8,806 nucleotides of DNA from Alphaproteobacteria bacterium HGW-Alphaproteobacteria-13 (GTDB lineage: Bacteria; Pseudomonadota; Alphaproteobacteria; Sphingomonadales; Sphingomonadaceae): positions 1 through 8,806 of the forward strand of contig PHEM01000118.1 in assembly GCA_002842935.1 (NCBI GenBank), read 5' to 3'. Positions 6,844-8,806 of the stretch are shown piece by piece (within the stretch, counting starts at the first letter, position 1; every line of letters starts with the position of its first letter). Under the pieces are notes generated by a model that saw nothing but the letters and a program-made list of their open reading frames with translations, was not told the DNA's origin and made no database searches. Both the position numbers and the translations under genes were made by a program.

Positions 6844-7225
6844 CTTGCTCCTCCATGTTGGCAATGCCGCTTTTCAGCGACCACAAGACCGCTTTCGTGA
6901 GCGGCGATTTGTGCATCTCGACGACTGCGCGTCCAAGCAGCGTGGTTTGAACAAACCCTTCCGCGTTGAACGCGACCCATTCCTTGTCGATCAACGGTTT
7001 GATCGTGCGGGACAGCTCTTCCGGATTGAGACCGTACCATTCCTGCATCGAGAGCATGACCTCTTCGACGGCAACAGGAATATCGGCGCTCGCACGAATC
7101 AGAAGACCGAGCTGCAAACTGCTCACCTCGGGCCAGTGACCCGGGGCCATGATGTACCGCTCGATGCCCGCGAGATGAGCTTTCTGCTCCTCGGGGCTCA
7201 AGCGGTCGAATTCTTCCTTCTCCAT
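6824..7225 (-). CDS. Small winged-helix-like protein (paralogue 2), unknown function
   Basis: A 133-aa soluble protein with no signal peptide or membrane segment. ATG 7225 is preferred because AAGGGAG (7241-7235) lies 9 nt upstream; ATG 7234 would abut that SD with no spacing and add three residues. Residues about 33-104 look like a winged helix-turn-helix: helices around SLQLGLLIRAS and VEEVMLSMQEWY, then NPEELSRTIKPLIDKEW leading into a beta-wing (VAFNAEGFVQTT) and a final LGRAVVEM. The C-terminus is strongly acidic (MEEQDEEGDP). It is visibly related to the preceding gene (KEWVAF-NAE / KDWLAW-DAD; T-x-x-GR in both). It starts 33 bp after its paralogue stops and overlaps traF by 20 bp, so it is co-translated with the transfer operon. 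F plasmids have trbE-like genes at this position, not this family. A regulator or a structural adaptor are both possible; DNA binding is not shown. Confidence 0.82.
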   Translation of the reverse strand: MEKEEFDRLSPEEQKAHLAGIERYIMAPGHWPEVSSLQLGLLIRASADIPVAVEEVMLSMQEWYGLNPEELSRTIKPLIDKEWVAFNAEGFVQTTLLGRAVVEMHKSPLTKAVLWSLKSGIANMEEQDEEGDP

Positions 7226-7258
7226 GCGTGGCATCTCCCTTGCTGGCCAGGCAGACGG

Positions 7259-7660
7259 TCATCTGTCCGGCCTCCTTTTAGCCATACTGACCCAGTCAGC
7301 AGAGAAGTCGGCTAGCCTGAACGAGCCGCCGATGCGCGCCAAAATTTCACGGCCCGTCGCAGTCGCGGCAAGCTTCAAATTATCGGCGTCCCAAGCCAGC
7401 CAGTCTTTACCGACCAGCCCATCCACCAGCTCGGCAAGGTCGAGCATGGTGAGAGGTGGAGAAAAAAACTCATCTACCAGATACTTGATCTCATCGGCCT
7501 CAAGCGGCGCATCTCCGCTGCAGAGCTTCAGCACCGTCCATTCGTGGATCATTACGCCCGGAAAATTAGAACGCTCCGCAACGGCGGCACGCAGCGATCG
7601 CGGTGGATTTTTTACCGGCGTCGGGTTGATCGTGGCCCTGATCGGCGTGGAGTCGCTCAT
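7259..7660 (-). CDS. Small winged-helix-like protein (paralogue 1), unknown function
   Basis: A 133-aa predicted cytoplasmic protein. The N-terminal 35 residues are proline- and arginine-rich and probably flexible (TPIRATINPTPVKNPPRS). Residues about 38-112 form the same winged-helix-like module as the next gene: HEWTVLKLCS, DEIKYLVDEFF, then LTMLDLAELVDGLVGKDW, a wing LAWDADNLKLAAT, and GREILARIG. The 'L-x-x-L-x-x-K-x-W ... T-x-x-GR' layout is like MarR-type small wHTH domains. The tail (SADWVSMAKRRPDR) is basic, in contrast to the acidic tail of its paralogue, which could allow the two to pair (inference). ATG 7660 is 13 bp after the traN stop; GAGGG about 10 nt upstream overlaps that stop, which suggests coupling. 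No named family is recognised. Confidence 0.82.
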   Translation of the reverse strand: MSDSTPIRATINPTPVKNPPRSLRAAVAERSNFPGVMIHEWTVLKLCSGDAPLEADEIKYLVDEFFSPPLTMLDLAELVDGLVGKDWLAWDADNLKLAATATGREILARIGGSFRLADFSADWVSMAKRRPDR

Positions 7661-7673
7661 CCTGTCAATTCCC

Positions 7674-8806
7674 TCACGGTGTATTTTGCTTGTAGTAGGC
7701 GTCGATCTTCGCCTGAATCTCGCTGGCCATTTGTGCCTCTTCGGGGAGTTTTACCGCTTCGAGGAAGTCCGCGTAGATGTCGGAGAAATCCATCTGGCTC
7801 ATGTCGAGACGCGAAAATTCGTCGATCGTGAAACCCGCACACTGCTCTTCCTTGGGTTTGCCCCAGGGCTTGTTGATTTGAGGACGGCCCTGCTCCTGAA
7901 GGATCCGCGTGAGCTTCGATTCAAAGCAACAATAGGCCTTCCGTTTCGTCGAGCAGACGCCGAGAAAGCTCTTCGAACAGTAGCTGCCGATGGAAACGCA
8001 CAGGCCAAGGCGATCCTTCACGTCGAGCTGCTTTTCCGCGTCGTCGCAAAGGAAGGTGGTGAGGAACTGCGTCGCGATCCCGGCGAGCGCAGCGGGACCA
8101 CCGCTGAGCCCGGCCCACGCTGCCGCAGCAGCTACGCCGCCGCTGAAAAGCCCCGACACTTTGCCGGCGCAGCAATTCACCATCCCGAAAACGGGCTTGT
8201 GGCATGTTTCGCGCGTGCCCTTGAAAAGGCCGAGCGTGTCAGGGTCGAATTCCTTGCCGACCTGATCGATCGCGCCAAGGGCCACTAGCGCATCCTTGAA
8301 CTCGTTGGACGCCTCTTCCTCGATCTGGCTGCAGCTGCCACTGATGCAATACATCGACCCGCCGCAGACATACTCTTTCACATCTGTCGGCTGCGAATTC
8401 GGAATCGGGCACTTGAACGTGCGTTCCGTAACCTTGCATGGGCCATTGGGCTCCTCGTCAAGGCAGGTATCGCGCACATGCGAGCATTTTGGATTGGCTT
8501 CGAGCTCAGCACATTCGCTCTGCGTCGGGCTCTCTCCATAGCAGGTGCCGTCCTGTTCGGTCGTGCCCGGCGGGCACACCATCGTCACCGTCGCCGGCAG
8601 AGACAGAGTCATCGAACACGTCGTGCCCGACAGGGTGTAATTGGCGGGGCAACTGTAATTGGGCTGTGCCGGATAAGTCTTGGTGCACGTCGTGCCCGCC
8701 AAACCAAAATCGGCTGGGCAGCTATAATTCGGGGTCGCGGGCTGCGTCTCGGTCTTGCTGCACATATTGCCGTCGAGGCTGTAACCGGTCGGGCAGGAGA
8801 AGATCG
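7674..8806 (-). CDS. traN: TraN, Cys-rich outer-membrane mating-pair stabilisation protein (5' end outside window)
   Basis: This is the C-terminal part of a TraN-family protein. The frame is open through the right edge, so the true start is off-window; the first in-window ATG (8765) lies inside a repeat and is not the start. About 26 cysteines are visible. The upstream part is a run of imperfect YSCP...L.GTTC repeats. The C-terminal core matches TraN: paired cysteines in GMVNCCAGK, a Gly/Ala-rich hydrophobic stretch (about GLFSGGVAAAAAWAGL), then CVSIGSYCSKS, GVCSTKRKAYCCFESKLTR, EQGRP and the end block CAGFTIDEFSRLDMSQMDFS. In F, TraN sits in the outer membrane and stabilises mating pairs by contacting recipient outer-membrane proteins. 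The order traN, two small genes, traF, traH, traG supports the call. The many cysteines imply dependence on periplasmic oxidation, with TraF a nearby candidate. The recipient receptor cannot be predicted. Confidence 0.92.
   Translation of the reverse strand, partial: IFSCPTGYSLDGNMCSKTETQPATPNYSCPADFGLAGTTCTKTYPAQPNYSCPANYTLSGTTCSMTLSLPATVTMVCPPGTTEQDGTCYGESPTQSECAELEANPKCSHVRDTCLDEEPNGPCKVTERTFKCPIPNSQPTDVKEYVCGGSMYCISGSCSQIEEEASNEFKDALVALGAIDQVGKEFDPDTLGLFKGTRETCHKPVFGMVNCCAGKVSGLFSGGVAAAAAWAGLSGGPAALAGIATQFLTTFLCDDAEKQLDVKDRLGLCVSIGSYCSKSFLGVCSTKRKAYCCFESKLTRILQEQGRPQINKPWGKPKEEQCAGFTIDEFSRLDMSQMDFSDIYADFLEAVKLPEEAQMASEIQAKIDAYYKQNTP
8580..8801 (-). repeat. Imperfect tandem Cys-repeat region within traN
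   Basis: Three consecutive units of 25, 23 and 26 residues, beginning FSCPTGYSLDGNMC (8801), YSCPADFGLAGTTC (8726) and YSCPANYTLSGTTC (8657), are followed by a degenerate VCPPGTTEQDGTC. At DNA level the block CACGTCGTGCCCG recurs at 8617 and 8686 (69-bp period), and a diverged copy lies near 8761. Each unit has two cysteines and ends in a Pro-containing linker, like small disulfide modules. More units may lie off the right edge. Confidence 0.8.

Noticed and set aside
6844..6864. TTG start for TraF adding seven residues
   Set aside because: ATG 6843 has GGAGG 6 nt upstream and starts directly with a typical signal peptide; the TTG has no comparable SD.
7224..8288. Plus-strand open frame of 354 codons antisense to traN and the first small gene
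   Set aside because: It spans two well-supported minus-strand genes, and its composition is that of an antisense shadow with no family signature.

Overview
This window carries the distal part of an F-type (MPF-F) conjugative type IV secretion operon. The codon use is GC-rich and the protein sequences resemble those of sphingomonad-type alphaproteobacteria (Sphingomonas, Novosphingobium, Sphingopyxis plasmids or integrative conjugative elements). The host assignment is inferred from gene order and protein style; no taxonomic marker is present.

Minus strand, 8806 down to 1286, is one tightly packed transcription unit. It reads: traN (C-terminal part only; its start lies beyond the right edge), two small paralogous genes with a predicted winged-helix-like fold, traF, traH and traG. 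Junctions are gaps of 13-33 bp or overlaps (20 bp between the second small gene and traF; TGATG between traF and traH). Together they encode mating-pair formation and stabilisation functions. TraN is a cysteine-rich outer-membrane adhesin-like protein. TraF is a periplasmic thioredoxin-fold protein with an intact CxxC. TraH is a periplasmic assembly protein. TraG is a polytopic inner-membrane protein with a long periplasmic tail. The operon promoter and the upstream genes (traL/E/K/B/V/C/W/U and so on) are outside the window.

Plus strand, 128-1249, faces the operon and holds two genes. One is a SprT/Spartan-like zinc metalloprotease with a C-terminal zinc ribbon. The other is a 73-aa single-pass membrane protein of unknown function. 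Between them is a perfect 14-bp inverted repeat (964-977 / 996-1009) whose right arm overlaps a plausible -10 box. A 10-bp hairpin at 1252-1279 separates the convergent small gene and traG.

The points most worth a second look are: (1) a candidate M15-type peptidoglycan peptidase domain at the C-terminus of TraG; (2) the tandem winged-helix-like paralogue pair inside the operon between traN and traF; (3) the palindromic operator candidate, with LexA-like but off-consensus half-sites, in front of the small membrane protein gene; and (4) a SprT-like protease next to conjugation genes. No RNA genes, insertion sequences or CRISPR arrays were seen.
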